Part shown: one piece after another, positions 1 to 6,328 of the stretch | How positions within the stretch are numbered: the stretch's first letter is position 1 | Layout: the number at the start of each line of letters is the position of its first letter | NCBI GenBank assembly: GCA_031293105.1 | Contig: JAUMSA010000344.1 | Span: forward strand, 1 to 6,468 | DNA: 6,468 bases | Direction: 5' to 3' | DNA from: Butyricicoccus sp. | GTDB lineage: Bacteria; Bacillota; Clostridia; Oscillospirales; Butyricicoccaceae | Notes under the pieces: model-generated | Told to the model about the DNA's origin: nothing | Databases searched by the model: none | The model's input: only the letters and a program-made list of their open reading frames with translations | Program-made: the position numbers and the translations under genes

Positions 1-4
1 ATCC

Positions 5-10
5 TATACT
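5..10 (+). promoter_or_regulatory. Possible -10 element upstream of the BMP importer operon
   Basis: The hexamer TATACT matches the sigma-A -10 consensus at five of six positions. A -35 partner would lie left of the window, so it cannot be checked. Initiation here would give a leader of about 150 nt before the binding-protein start codon. No better -35/-10 pair is visible between here and the ribosome binding site. The rest of the leader (about 17-154) contains a T7 run at 93-99 and only weak short stems. I see no purine riboswitch core or other leader RNA I recognise. Confidence 0.25.
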
Positions 11-154
11 TAGACAATAGAGGATCGGCGAGAGTCGGAAATAGGCCGCGCATCCCCCTTGGCGAGCACAACCCATATTTTGTGGTTTGCTCTTTTTTTG
101 TGGCAAAGGGACGAGGCGCTGAAGGGTCATTTCCACGCCGACATGTGTAAAAAC

Positions 155-160
155 AGGAGG
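155..160 (+). promoter_or_regulatory. Ribosome binding site of the BMP lipoprotein gene
   Basis: A perfect AGGAGG lies 7 nt before the ATG at 168. It fixes this start, and the signal peptide that follows directly supports it. This is among the strongest ribosome binding sites in the window, as expected for a binding protein made in excess over its transporter. Confidence 0.85.
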
Positions 161-167
161 ATATCAC

Positions 168-1322
168 ATGAAAAGACTGTTAAGCATGCTGCTGGCTGGC
201 GCGCTGGCTTGCACGTTGTTGGCGGGCTGCGGTGGACAGGATACCCCGGCGGCTTCTGACGCGGGTGCAGATGGAAGTTCTGCGGGTACACAGGGCCTGT
301 TCGCGCCTGTCCCGAAGGACGAGATCAAGGTCGGCGTCGTGCATATCACTAACCCGGCTGAGGGCACCGGCTACACTTACACCCATGACCTGGGCATCCA
401 GGGCATGCAGGAAAATCTGGGCCTGTCGGACGACCAGATCATCCGCAAGAACGACATCGACGACCAGGATGCCACCAAGATCCAGACGGCTCTGGAAGAA
501 CTGGTTGAGGAAGGCTGCAACATCATCTTTGCAACCTCTTGGGGCTACATGGATTACGTTGAGCAGATCGCGGCCGAGTATCCGGAAGTCATCTTCTGCC
601 ACGGCACCGGTTATAAGTCCAATGGTTCCAACTTTACCAACTACTTCGGCAAAATCAACCAGGCGCGTTACCTGTCCGGTATCGCAGCTGGTATGAAGAC
701 CGCATCCAACAAGATCGGTTACGTTGCTGCACAGAACAATGAAAACGGCGAGGTTACTTCGGGTATCGACGCATTCGCCATGGGCGTTGAGTCGGTCAAT
801 CCGGATGCCAAGATCTATGTCAAGGTCACCGGTTCCTGGTTTGATCCGGAAGGCGAAGGCCAGGCGGCCAAGGCCCTCATCGACATGGGCTGCGACGTGA
901 TCGCACAGCACTGTGATACCGCAAACCCGGCGCTCGAAGCACAGAACGCAGGCGTTTATGCGGTTGGCTATAACTCCGACATGTCCGAAAAGGCTCCCAA
1001 GTCGACGCTGACTTCGGTTATGTGGGACTGGTCGGTTTACTACACCCAGGCGGTTCAGTCGGTCATCGACGGCACCTGGACGGGTGAAAACTACTTCGGC
1101 GATATGAAGGACGGCCTGGTCGTACTGGCGCCGTGCTCCGACCTGTGTGCAGAAGGCACCCAGGAGAAGATCGACGAAGTCAAGGAGCAGATTCTGAACG
1201 GTACTTGGGACGTCTTTGACGGCAAGACCGAATACGAAACCAACGACGGCCAGAAGGTTACCCTGAAGGCTGAAGATTACGGCTCCTGCAACTGGTACTA
1301 TAAGAACGTCGAAGTTGCATAA
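168..1322 (+). CDS. BMP/PnrA-family substrate-binding lipoprotein of an ABC importer
   Basis: This is the extracytoplasmic binding protein that captures the solute, probably a nucleoside or related compound, and delivers it to the permeases encoded downstream. The 384-aa product begins with a lipoprotein signal peptide: MKRLL, a hydrophobic core, then lipobox L18-A19-G20-C21, so mature Cys21 should be lipidated and membrane-anchored. A Ser/Ala/Gly-rich linker follows to about residue 43. The fold starts at IKVGVVHI (53-60), and family-like blocks include NIIFATSWGYMD (118-129), YFGKINQARYLSG (159-171) and AVGYNSDMS (265-273), typical of periplasmic-binding-protein-like BMP domains. Length is normal for the family. 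The mature part has seven further cysteines (117, 144, 242, 249, 323, 327, 374), many for an exported protein. The nucleoside substrate is inferred from family members such as PnrA, BmpA and YufN; no neighbouring gene confirms it, and some BMP proteins may bind other ligands. Confidence 0.93.
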   Translation: MKRLLSMLLAGALACTLLAGCGGQDTPAASDAGADGSSAGTQGLFAPVPKDEIKVGVVHITNPAEGTGYTYTHDLGIQGMQENLGLSDDQIIRKNDIDDQDATKIQTALEELVEEGCNIIFATSWGYMDYVEQIAAEYPEVIFCHGTGYKSNGSNFTNYFGKINQARYLSGIAAGMKTASNKIGYVAAQNNENGEVTSGIDAFAMGVESVNPDAKIYVKVTGSWFDPEGEGQAAKALIDMGCDVIAQHCDTANPALEAQNAGVYAVGYNSDMSEKAPKSTLTSVMWDWSVYYTQAVQSVIDGTWTGENYFGDMKDGLVVLAPCSDLCAEGTQEKIDEVKEQILNGTWDVFDGKTEYETNDGQKVTLKAEDYGSCNWYYKNVEVA

Positions 1323-1338
1323 GCACACAGAAGCTTCC

Positions 1339-1369
1339 AAAGAGGCGGTCATACTTGGCCGCCTCTTTT
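1339..1369 (+). terminator. Terminator-like hairpin between the binding-protein and ATPase genes
   Basis: Perfect 10-bp arms AAAGAGGCGG (1339-1348) and CCGCCTCTTT (1359-1368) enclose a 10-nt loop. The hairpin begins 17 nt after the binding-protein stop codon. The T tract is short, about four T then GG, so termination is probably partial. In binding-protein operons such hairpins commonly stabilise the upstream mRNA and reduce readthrough into the membrane components. I see no convincing new promoter between it and the ATPase gene, so readthrough is presumably required for that gene. Confidence 0.75.
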
Positions 1370-1397
1370 GGCCATTTCGGACGATTGAGGGAAAACT

Positions 1398-2909
1398 ATG
1401 AACGAATATGCAATCGAATGCCGGGGGATTACCAAAACGTTCGGCACCGTGGTCGCAAACGACAATATCGACCTGAATGTGCGCTATGGGGAGATTCTGG
1501 CGCTGTTGGGCGAGAACGGGTCGGGCAAGACCACGCTGATGAATATGCTGTCCGGCATCTATCATCCGGATAAAGGCACCATCCGGGTCGGCGGGCAGGA
1601 GGTCACCATCCGCACGCCCGAGGACTCGATGGCGCTCGGCATCGGGATGATCTATCAGCATTTTAAGCTGGTGGATGTCTTTAACGCCATGGACAACATT
1701 GCGCTTGGTACGCCGGGTCGCCGTCTGTCGGCCAAAGTGCTGCGCGAAAAGGTGCGCGAGATTGGCCGCTCGATCGGCCTGGAGGTCGACCCCGACCAGT
1801 ATGTATACGACATGTCGGTGTCGGAAAAGCAGACGGTCGAGATTTTAAAAGTGCTGTACCGCGGGCAGAAAATCCTGATTTTGGACGAGCCCACCGCGGT
1901 TCTGACCCCGCAGGAAACCGAGAAACTGTTTGCCATCCTACGTAAGATGCGCGAGCAGGGCTGTGCGGTCATCATCATCACCCACAAGCTCAACGAGGTT
2001 ATGGCCATCTCCGACCGGGTGACCATTCTGCGTAAGGGCAAGTATATCGATACAGTTGAAACCGCTCAGACCGACGAAAAGAAACTGACCGAACTCATGG
2101 TCGGCCGTCCGGTTTCGCTCGCCATTGAGCGCACCGACCCGGTTGACCCGCAGACCATCCTCAAAGCGGTCGATTTGACCATCCGCAAGCCGGACGGCTC
2201 GATCGCCATCGACGACGCCTCCTTTGAGGTGCGTTCGGGCGAGATTTTGGGCATTGCTGGCATCGCCGGCTCGGGGCAGAAAGAGCTGTGTGAAGCTATT
2301 GCCGGCCTGTGTCCGGCCGAAAAGGGCGCGGTGCTCTATCACAAGGAAAACCTGATCGGCAAAACGCCGCGTGAGATCTTCAAACTGGGCGTACATCTGG
2401 GCTTTGTACCCGAGGACCGTCTGGGCATGGGTCTGGTTGCCTCCATGGGCATGGTAGGCAATATGATGCTCAAGACCTATGACCAGAACAAAGGCCCGTT
2501 CGTGGATAAGAAACCGGCGCGCAAGCAGGCCGAACATCTGGTGGAACGGCTGAGCATCGTCACCCCGTCGGTGGATACGCCGGTGCGGCTGATGTCGGGC
2601 GGCAACGTACAGAAGGTGCTGCTCGGCCGCGAGATCGAATCCGAGCCGCAGGTGCTGATTACCGCCTATCCGGTGCGCGGCTTGGACATCAATTCGTCGT
2701 ATACGGTGTATGAACTGCTGGGCGAACAGAAGAAAAAGGGCGTTGCCATCGTCTATATCGGCGAGGATTTGGACGTGCTGCTCGAACTGTCCGACCGCAT
2801 TCTGGTGCTGTGTCATGGCAAGGTGACCGGTGTGGTCGACGCCCGCCAGACCACTAAGGATGAAATTGCCATGCTCATGGTCGGCGGCGGAAAGGAGGCG
2901 GACGCATGA
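1398..2909 (+). CDS. Double-domain ATPase of the BMP-type (nucleoside) ABC importer
   Basis: This 503-aa cytoplasmic protein carries two ABC domains in one chain and powers import through the two permeases, like YufO/NupA and the sugar-importer ATPases RbsA and MglA. Domain 1 (about 4-240) has Walker A GENGSGKT (38-45), Q-loop Gln87, Walker B ILILDEP (159-165) and His196 in the H-loop. Its signature position reads SVSEKQ (140-145) rather than LSGGQ. Domain 2 (about 254-498) has a proper signature, MSGGNVQK (399-406). Its Walker A, GIAGSGQK (288-295), lacks the Lys-Ser/Thr pair, and its Walker B region reads VLITAYP (419-425) without Asp-Glu. One composite ATP site should therefore be active and the other degenerate, which is usual for this family. 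The start is supported by GAGGGA at 1387-1392. The stop overlaps the next start in an ATGA, suggesting translational coupling. Confidence 0.95.
   Translation: MNEYAIECRGITKTFGTVVANDNIDLNVRYGEILALLGENGSGKTTLMNMLSGIYHPDKGTIRVGGQEVTIRTPEDSMALGIGMIYQHFKLVDVFNAMDNIALGTPGRRLSAKVLREKVREIGRSIGLEVDPDQYVYDMSVSEKQTVEILKVLYRGQKILILDEPTAVLTPQETEKLFAILRKMREQGCAVIIITHKLNEVMAISDRVTILRKGKYIDTVETAQTDEKKLTELMVGRPVSLAIERTDPVDPQTILKAVDLTIRKPDGSIAIDDASFEVRSGEILGIAGIAGSGQKELCEAIAGLCPAEKGAVLYHKENLIGKTPREIFKLGVHLGFVPEDRLGMGLVASMGMVGNMMLKTYDQNKGPFVDKKPARKQAEHLVERLSIVTPSVDTPVRLMSGGNVQKVLLGREIESEPQVLITAYPVRGLDINSSYTVYELLGEQKKKGVAIVYIGEDLDVLLELSDRILVLCHGKVTGVVDARQTTKDEIAMLMVGGGKEADA
2891..2898 (+). promoter_or_regulatory. 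Ribosome binding site of the first permease, inside the ATPase gene end
   Basis: AAAGGAGG lies 7 nt before the ATG at 2906 and within the last codons of the ATPase gene. With the ATGA stop/start overlap it fixes the permease start and points to coupled translation. Confidence 0.8.
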
Positions 2910-3991
2910 TTCGTGTTGTCAAAACCAAAGAGAAAAACGCACGGCAGATGGCCCTCATCCGCTTGGGCGCCTTCCTGCTGGCGCTGTGCGCGGGCGGCCT
3001 GTTCGTGCTGGTGCTGGGATACAATCCGTTTGAGATTTACGGCACCATCCTGTCGGGTGCGTTCCGCTCCAAGATGGCCGTCCAGTCCACGATCAAGTTT
3101 ATGATTCCGCTGCTGATTGCGGCTTTAGGTGTCACGCTGTCGTTTAAAATGAAGTTCTGGAATATCGGCGGCGAAGGACAGATCATCATGGGCGCCGTAT
3201 TTGCCACCTATTTTGCGCTCTATCACGAGAACTGGCCGTTCCCGGTGCTGTTTGTCGTCATGCTGCTGGCCGGTATCGTGGGCGGCGGCGTATGGGCGCT
3301 CATTCCGGCGTTTTTCAAGACCCGGTTCGGCACCAACGAAACCCTGTTTACCCTGATGCTCAACTACATTGCGCTGTATCTCGTAAGCTGGCTCCAGGAA
3401 GGCCCCTGGCGTGACCCGAACGCCAACGGCTTCCCCAAGATTCCTAGCTTTGCCCCCGATGTCACGCTGCCCAAGGTCTTGGGTGTGCAGATGGGCTGGA
3501 TTATTGCGCTGATTCTGACCGTTGTCCTCTTCGTGTACCTTAAGTACACCAAGCATGGTTATGAGATTTCGGTCGTCGGCCAGAGCAAGGCCACGGCCGC
3601 CTATGCCGGCATGCGAGTCAACCGCATTGTGCTGCGCACCATGTTCCTGTCCGGCGCGGTCGCCGGTATCTGCGGTATGGTACAGGTCGCGGGTTCGGAC
3701 AAGACCCTGACCACCGGTGTGGCCGGTGGCATCGGCTTTACGGCGATCATCGTCGCATGGCTGGCGCAGCTCAATCCGTTTGGCAGCTTGGTGATTGCGT
3801 TCCTGTTCGCCGTACTCGAAAAGGGTGCATCGGTCGTGCAGTCGCAGTTCGGCCTGGCTATCGACTGCGCCGACGTGTTGCAGGGTATTATCCTGTTCTT
3901 TGTCTTAGGTTGTGAATTCTTTATCCGGTATCGTTTTGTGCGCGACGCAGGCGCACCCAAGGAAGGGGGAAAGACCGATGCTGCTCATTAA
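2906..3991 (+). CDS. First permease subunit of the BMP-type ABC importer
   Basis: This 361-aa integral membrane protein belongs to the BPD_transp_2 permease family (YufP/NupB-like) and forms one half of the translocation channel. After a short basic N-terminus, hydrophobic segments start near residue 17 and repeat to about residue 340, with an estimated 8-10 helices judged by eye. Family signatures are visible: FWNIGGEGQ (84-92), TNETLFTLMLNY (143-154), the cytoplasmic loop YEISVVGQSKATAAYAGM (219-236) that should contact the ATPase, and GFTAIIVAWLAQLNP (277-291). The C-terminal tail from about 341 is charged and hydrophilic. Its last 14 nt overlap the second permease gene in another frame. 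Its length matches the longer of the two permeases usual in these systems. The family call is firm; the transported substrate is not shown by the sequence. Confidence 0.95.
   Translation: MIRVVKTKEKNARQMALIRLGAFLLALCAGGLFVLVLGYNPFEIYGTILSGAFRSKMAVQSTIKFMIPLLIAALGVTLSFKMKFWNIGGEGQIIMGAVFATYFALYHENWPFPVLFVVMLLAGIVGGGVWALIPAFFKTRFGTNETLFTLMLNYIALYLVSWLQEGPWRDPNANGFPKIPSFAPDVTLPKVLGVQMGWIIALILTVVLFVYLKYTKHGYEISVVGQSKATAAYAGMRVNRIVLRTMFLSGAVAGICGMVQVAGSDKTLTTGVAGGIGFTAIIVAWLAQLNPFGSLVIAFLFAVLEKGASVVQSQFGLAIDCADVLQGIILFFVLGCEFFIRYRFVRDAGAPKEGGKTDAAH
3961..3970 (+). promoter_or_regulatory. Ribosome binding site of the second permease
   Basis: The purine run GGAAGGGGGA ends 7 nt before the ATG at 3978. 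It decides the start of the second permease against an in-frame ATG at 3912, which would add 22 residues that look nothing like a permease N-terminus and lie wholly inside the preceding gene. Confidence 0.7.
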
Positions 3992-4931
3992 ATTCCTGGT
4001 CGCGGCCATCGGCGCAAGCACACCGCTGCTGTTTGGCACCGTGGGTGAGATTTGCGCGGAAAAAGTCGGCCACCTGAACTTGGGCGTCGAAGGCATGATG
4101 TCGATTGGCGCTTGTGCGGGCTTTATGATCGGCATGCAGACCGATTCCTTTGTGCTGGCGCTGCTGGCAGCCTTTGTAGCCGGGGTGCTCAGCGCGCTGA
4201 TCTATGCCGTGCTGACCGTTACGTTTCTGGCCGACCAGAACGTATCCGGCCTGACGCTGACCATTTTTGGCGTGGGCCTGGCCAACTTTATTGGCATTTA
4301 CATGCTCGGCAAAACCGAGGATGGCACGCTCAAACTGGGCGAGGGCATCACGGCCGCCATGCGCGGCATCCATATCCCGGGGCTGAGCGACCTGCCGGTG
4401 GTCGGGGAACTGGTATTCTCGTACAGCCCGTTTGTCTATCTAGGCATCGTCATCGCTGTGGCGCTCAGCCTGTTTTTCAGCCGTACCAAGGCGGGTCTGA
4501 ACGTGCAGGCCATTGGCCACAATCCGGCATCCGCCGATGCAGCGGGCGTCAGCGTGACCCGGTGGAAGTACACCATGATTCTGCTGGGCGGCGGCATCTG
4601 CGGCATTGGCGGCGCGTACTGTGCCATGATTATCAACAGCGGCGTCTGGATTTCGGACAACGTCGGCGGTCTGGGCTGGATTGCCGTCGCGCTGGTCATC
4701 TTTGCCAAGTGGAATCCGATGTATGCCATTTGGGGCTCGTTCATCTTTGGCGCCCTGCGCGTACTGAAGTATTACGTACCGCGCACGGTGGTGCCCATCC
4801 CGACGGCATTTTATGATATGTTGCCGTTCGCGATGACGGCCATCATTCTGGTGATCAGTTCGATCCGCAAAAAGCGGGACCGCAATCTGCCCGGCAATCT
4901 GGGCGTTGGATATTTCCGCGAAGAGCGATAA
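3978..4931 (+). CDS. Second permease subunit of the BMP-type ABC importer
   Basis: This 317-aa membrane protein (YufQ/NupC-like, BPD_transp_2 family) pairs with the first permease to complete the channel. From the chosen start the first hydrophobic segment begins at once (MLLIKFLVAAIG), as is normal here. The family block GHLNLGVEGMM lies at 31-41, corresponding to FWNIGGEGQ in its partner. The ATPase-contacting loop includes GHNPASADAAGV (180-191), and GWIAVALVIFAKWNP (233-247) is the conserved late segment. A basic tail follows the last helix from about 297. The 14-nt overlap with the first permease suggests coupled translation and matched subunit amounts. It is the last operon gene; a strong hairpin starts just after its TAA. 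The length is typical for the shorter permease of the pair. Confidence 0.95.
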   Translation: MLLIKFLVAAIGASTPLLFGTVGEICAEKVGHLNLGVEGMMSIGACAGFMIGMQTDSFVLALLAAFVAGVLSALIYAVLTVTFLADQNVSGLTLTIFGVGLANFIGIYMLGKTEDGTLKLGEGITAAMRGIHIPGLSDLPVVGELVFSYSPFVYLGIVIAVALSLFFSRTKAGLNVQAIGHNPASADAAGVSVTRWKYTMILLGGGICGIGGAYCAMIINSGVWISDNVGGLGWIAVALVIFAKWNPMYAIWGSFIFGALRVLKYYVPRTVVPIPTAFYDMLPFAMTAIILVISSIRKKRDRNLPGNLGVGYFREER

Positions 4932-4934
4932 AAC

Positions 4935-4967
4935 AAAAAGGCGATGGTTCAAAGCCATCGCCTTTTT
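4935..4967. terminator. Bidirectional intrinsic terminator shared by converging operons
   Basis: Arms AAAAAGGCGATGG (4935-4947) and CCATCGCCTTTTT (4955-4967) are perfectly complementary over 13 bp with a 7-nt loop. The eight inner pairs are mostly GC, with an A5 tract on the left and a T5 tract on the right, so the RNA from either strand forms a GC stem followed by U residues. It begins 4 nt after the second permease stop codon and ends 2 nt before the TAA of the converging thioredoxin-like gene. It can therefore end both transcripts and limit antisense readthrough. Confidence 0.92.
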
Positions 4968-4969
4968 GC

Positions 4970-5536
4970 TTAGGATACCAGAGCCTCCAGCATCTTATTG
5001 AGTTGGTCGGTTTCCATATAGCCCGGCCATCCGAGTAGCACTTCCCCTTCGGCGGAAACGAACAGGGTGGCCGGGAAGCCGGTCACACCGCAGGAAATGA
5101 CCGCCTCCATGTCGGTGTCAAAATAGACCGGGAAGGTGTAGCCATTGTCGGCAATATACTGCTTGCCCTTCTCGACGGTTTCCTGATGGCCATCCACCGC
5201 GTCGATCATCACAAAATTGATGCGGTCACCATAGGTTTCATAGGCCGTCTGAAAATCGGGCAATTCCTTCTTGCAGTAGGCGCACCAGGTGGCCCAGAAA
5301 TTGATGACCGTCGGCTTGCTGGTCAATGTGCTGCTTTCGACCGGGTTTCCCTCGGTGTCGGTGATGGTAAAGGACGGCAGCATGACCGGCTCCTTTTCCT
5401 CAGACGATGCGCTGCTCTGGGCTTCTGTCTGGGCAATGAGTTGTTTGGATTGCTGGGTAGATAGGAACGAATAGCCCACGCCAGCCAACACTAGCACTAC
5501 GACCAGCAGGCCAACCCATATAATTGTTTTTTTCAT
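4970..5536 (-). CDS. TlpA/ResA-like membrane-anchored thiol-disulfide oxidoreductase
   Basis: This 188-aa thioredoxin-fold protein probably reduces disulfides of exported proteins at the outer face of the membrane, using electrons from CcdA. The N-terminus is MKKT followed by one hydrophobic helix (about 5-24) with no lipobox Cys, so it should be an uncleaved anchor. A Gln/Ser/Glu-rich linker runs to about residue 50. The AhpC/TSA-Redoxin-type domain follows: VINFWATW (77-84), active site C85-A-Y-C88, then KKELPDF. The expected cis-proline is Pro155 in GVTGFPAT (150-157). A third cysteine, Cys149, lies six residues before it. The start is supported by AGGAGAAAGGAT directly before the ATG, and ccdA ends 12 nt upstream on the same strand. 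Its clients could be cytochrome c apoproteins, as for ResA, or other exported thiol proteins; no cytochrome gene is visible here, so the client is unknown. Confidence 0.92.
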   Translation of the reverse strand: MKKTIIWVGLLVVVLVLAGVGYSFLSTQQSKQLIAQTEAQSSASSEEKEPVMLPSFTITDTEGNPVESSTLTSKPTVINFWATWCAYCKKELPDFQTAYETYGDRINFVMIDAVDGHQETVEKGKQYIADNGYTFPVYFDTDMEAVISCGVTGFPATLFVSAEGEVLLGWPGYMETDQLNKMLEALVS

Positions 5537-5548
5537 ATCCTTTCTCCT

Positions 5549-6214
5549 TTAACCACCGAGCAACGTCAGCAGGCGTCCCATCCAGCCGGCCATCATCATG
5601 AGGCCGACGAATACCAGAAACCCACCACAAACTCGGTTGATGATTTGATAATGCTGTTTGATGAACTGAAAGGCGCCCTTGAGCGAGTCAATAATCAGGG
5701 CACTGACCAAAAACGGGATACCAAGCCCCAAAGAATAGCACAAGAGCATCAAAATCCCTTGCAGGGCCGAACCGTGCTGGGATGCGAGCAGAAGCGCGGA
5801 ACCCAAAAATGCGCCCACACAGGGGGTCCAGCCAATCGAGAAGATCAGGCCAAACAGCAGGGACGGGAAAAATCCATGCCCGGTCGGGCTGACCTGCAAG
5901 CGCATCGTGCGCTCCAAAAAGCCCAGCCGCAGCACGCCCATAAACGACAGGCCGAACAGGACAACGATGGCGCCGGTCACGACATTGACCGCAGTTTGAT
6001 GGGTGCGCAGCAGATTGCCCAGGCTGCCGGCCAGTCCGCCGAGCGCCAGGAACATGATGGTAAATCCGGCGACAAAGCCGAGCGCGCCGCGCAGGGTCTG
6101 TGTACGTGATGCCTGCCCGCCCGCGAAATACGACAGATAGATGGGCAGCATGGGCAGCAAACAGGGGGAGATGAATGTAATAACCCCTTCCAGAAAAACG
6201 ATTAGGTATTGCAT
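5549..6214 (-). CDS. ccdA: CcdA-family transmembrane electron carrier
   Basis: CcdA proteins, the short relatives of the DsbD membrane domain, move reducing equivalents from cytoplasmic thioredoxin across the membrane to extracytoplasmic thioredoxin-like partners. The 221-aa product is almost wholly hydrophobic, with about six membrane segments and the usual length. The two redox cysteines are in the expected places: Cys18 in ISPCLLPMLP (15-24) and Cys132 in GWTPCVGAFLG (128-138). The start at 6214 is chosen because AGGAGG (6219-6224) lies 4 nt upstream on the coding strand and the protein then begins directly with the first helix. An in-frame ATG at 6280 would add 22 hydrophilic residues, lacks a good ribosome binding site and reads through the promoter region. 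The TlpA-like gene follows after 12 nt, almost certainly co-transcribed and the natural electron acceptor. Confidence 0.95.
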   Translation of the reverse strand: MQYLIVFLEGVITFISPCLLPMLPIYLSYFAGGQASRTQTLRGALGFVAGFTIMFLALGGLAGSLGNLLRTHQTAVNVVTGAIVVLFGLSFMGVLRLGFLERTMRLQVSPTGHGFFPSLLFGLIFSIGWTPCVGAFLGSALLLASQHGSALQGILMLLCYSLGLGIPFLVSALIIDSLKGAFQFIKQHYQIINRVCGGFLVFVGLMMMAGWMGRLLTLLGG

Positions 6215-6218
6215 AGGT

Positions 6219-6224
6219 CCTCCT
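6219..6224 (-). promoter_or_regulatory. Ribosome binding site of ccdA
   Basis: On the minus strand AGGAGG ends 4 nt before the ATG at 6214, followed by ACCT. The spacing is short, but this is the only strong site near the gene, and it fixes the start over the ATG at 6280. Confidence 0.7.
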
Positions 6225-6260
6225 TGCCCCGGAAATTGCGTTTCCTTTTCAGCGGGGGTA

Positions 6261-6269
6261 TGGTATAAT
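6261..6269 (+). promoter_or_regulatory. Extended -10 promoter of the flavoprotein gene
   Basis: TGGTATAAT is an exact extended -10 (TGnTATAAT). The hexamer 17 nt upstream, TTTCCT at 6241-6246, is a poor -35, which the extended -10 could compensate. Initiation would be expected near 6276, giving a leader of about 50 nt. That leader can form a small stem, ATCCC (6281-6285) with GGGAT (6296-6300) around a 10-nt loop; its role, if any, is unknown. Confidence 0.7.
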
Positions 6270-6270
6270 A
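6265..6270 (-). promoter_or_regulatory. Candidate -10 element for the ccdA-tlpA operon
   Basis: On the minus strand this reads TATTAT, five of six matches to the -10 consensus, and would start transcription near 6258, about 44 nt before the ccdA ATG. No good -35 is visible at 16-18 nt spacing. The operon's promoter probably lies in the 114-nt gap, and this is the best -10 I see there. It overlaps the opposite-strand -10 almost completely. Confidence 0.35.
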
Positions 6271-6316
6271 AAAGAACCAAATCCCCCAGTTTTCCGGGAT
6301 GATATCAGCATACCAT

Positions 6317-6322
6317 GAGGTG
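6317..6322 (+). promoter_or_regulatory. Ribosome binding site of the flavoprotein gene
   Basis: GAGGTG lies 6 nt before the ATG at 6329. The nearby ATG at 6315 reads ATG-AGG-TGA and stops at once, so it is not the start. Confidence 0.65.
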
Positions 6323-6328
6323 AGCGAA

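Noticed and set aside
67..99. Stem CACAA/TTGTG followed by a T7 run, considered as a leader terminator or attenuator
   Set aside because: The stem is only 5 bp, with no GC-rich core, and is separated from the T run by about 8 nt.
1..150. Frame open from the left edge to TAA at 148-150, possibly the end of an upstream gene
   Set aside because: The 49 residues show no family-like pattern and are rich in Arg, Gly and Pro, and the region has a -10-like element at 5-10. A chance open frame is more likely, but a gene tail cannot be fully excluded.
11..167. Purine riboswitch in the leader of the presumed nucleoside importer
   Set aside because: I looked for the conserved three-way junction core (TATA...CCTAAT...) and paired loops and found none. 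No other riboswitch class was recognisable.
180..1661. A long open frame of 493 codons on the minus strand, antisense to the binding-protein gene
   Set aside because: It overlaps a well-supported gene and the hairpin after it, has no recognisable domain and ends in a low-complexity Arg/Ser/Ala-rich stretch. It is explained by GC-rich third positions in the true gene.
3912..3977. Upstream ATG at 3912 as the start of the second permease
   Set aside because: The extra 22 residues are unlike permease N-termini and overlap the first permease gene more deeply. The ATG at 3978 has a good ribosome binding site and starts at the first helix.
6215..6280. Upstream ATG at 6280 as the ccdA start
   Set aside because: The added segment is hydrophilic, spans the divergent promoter and lacks a good ribosome binding site; AGGAGG at 6219-6224 supports 6214.
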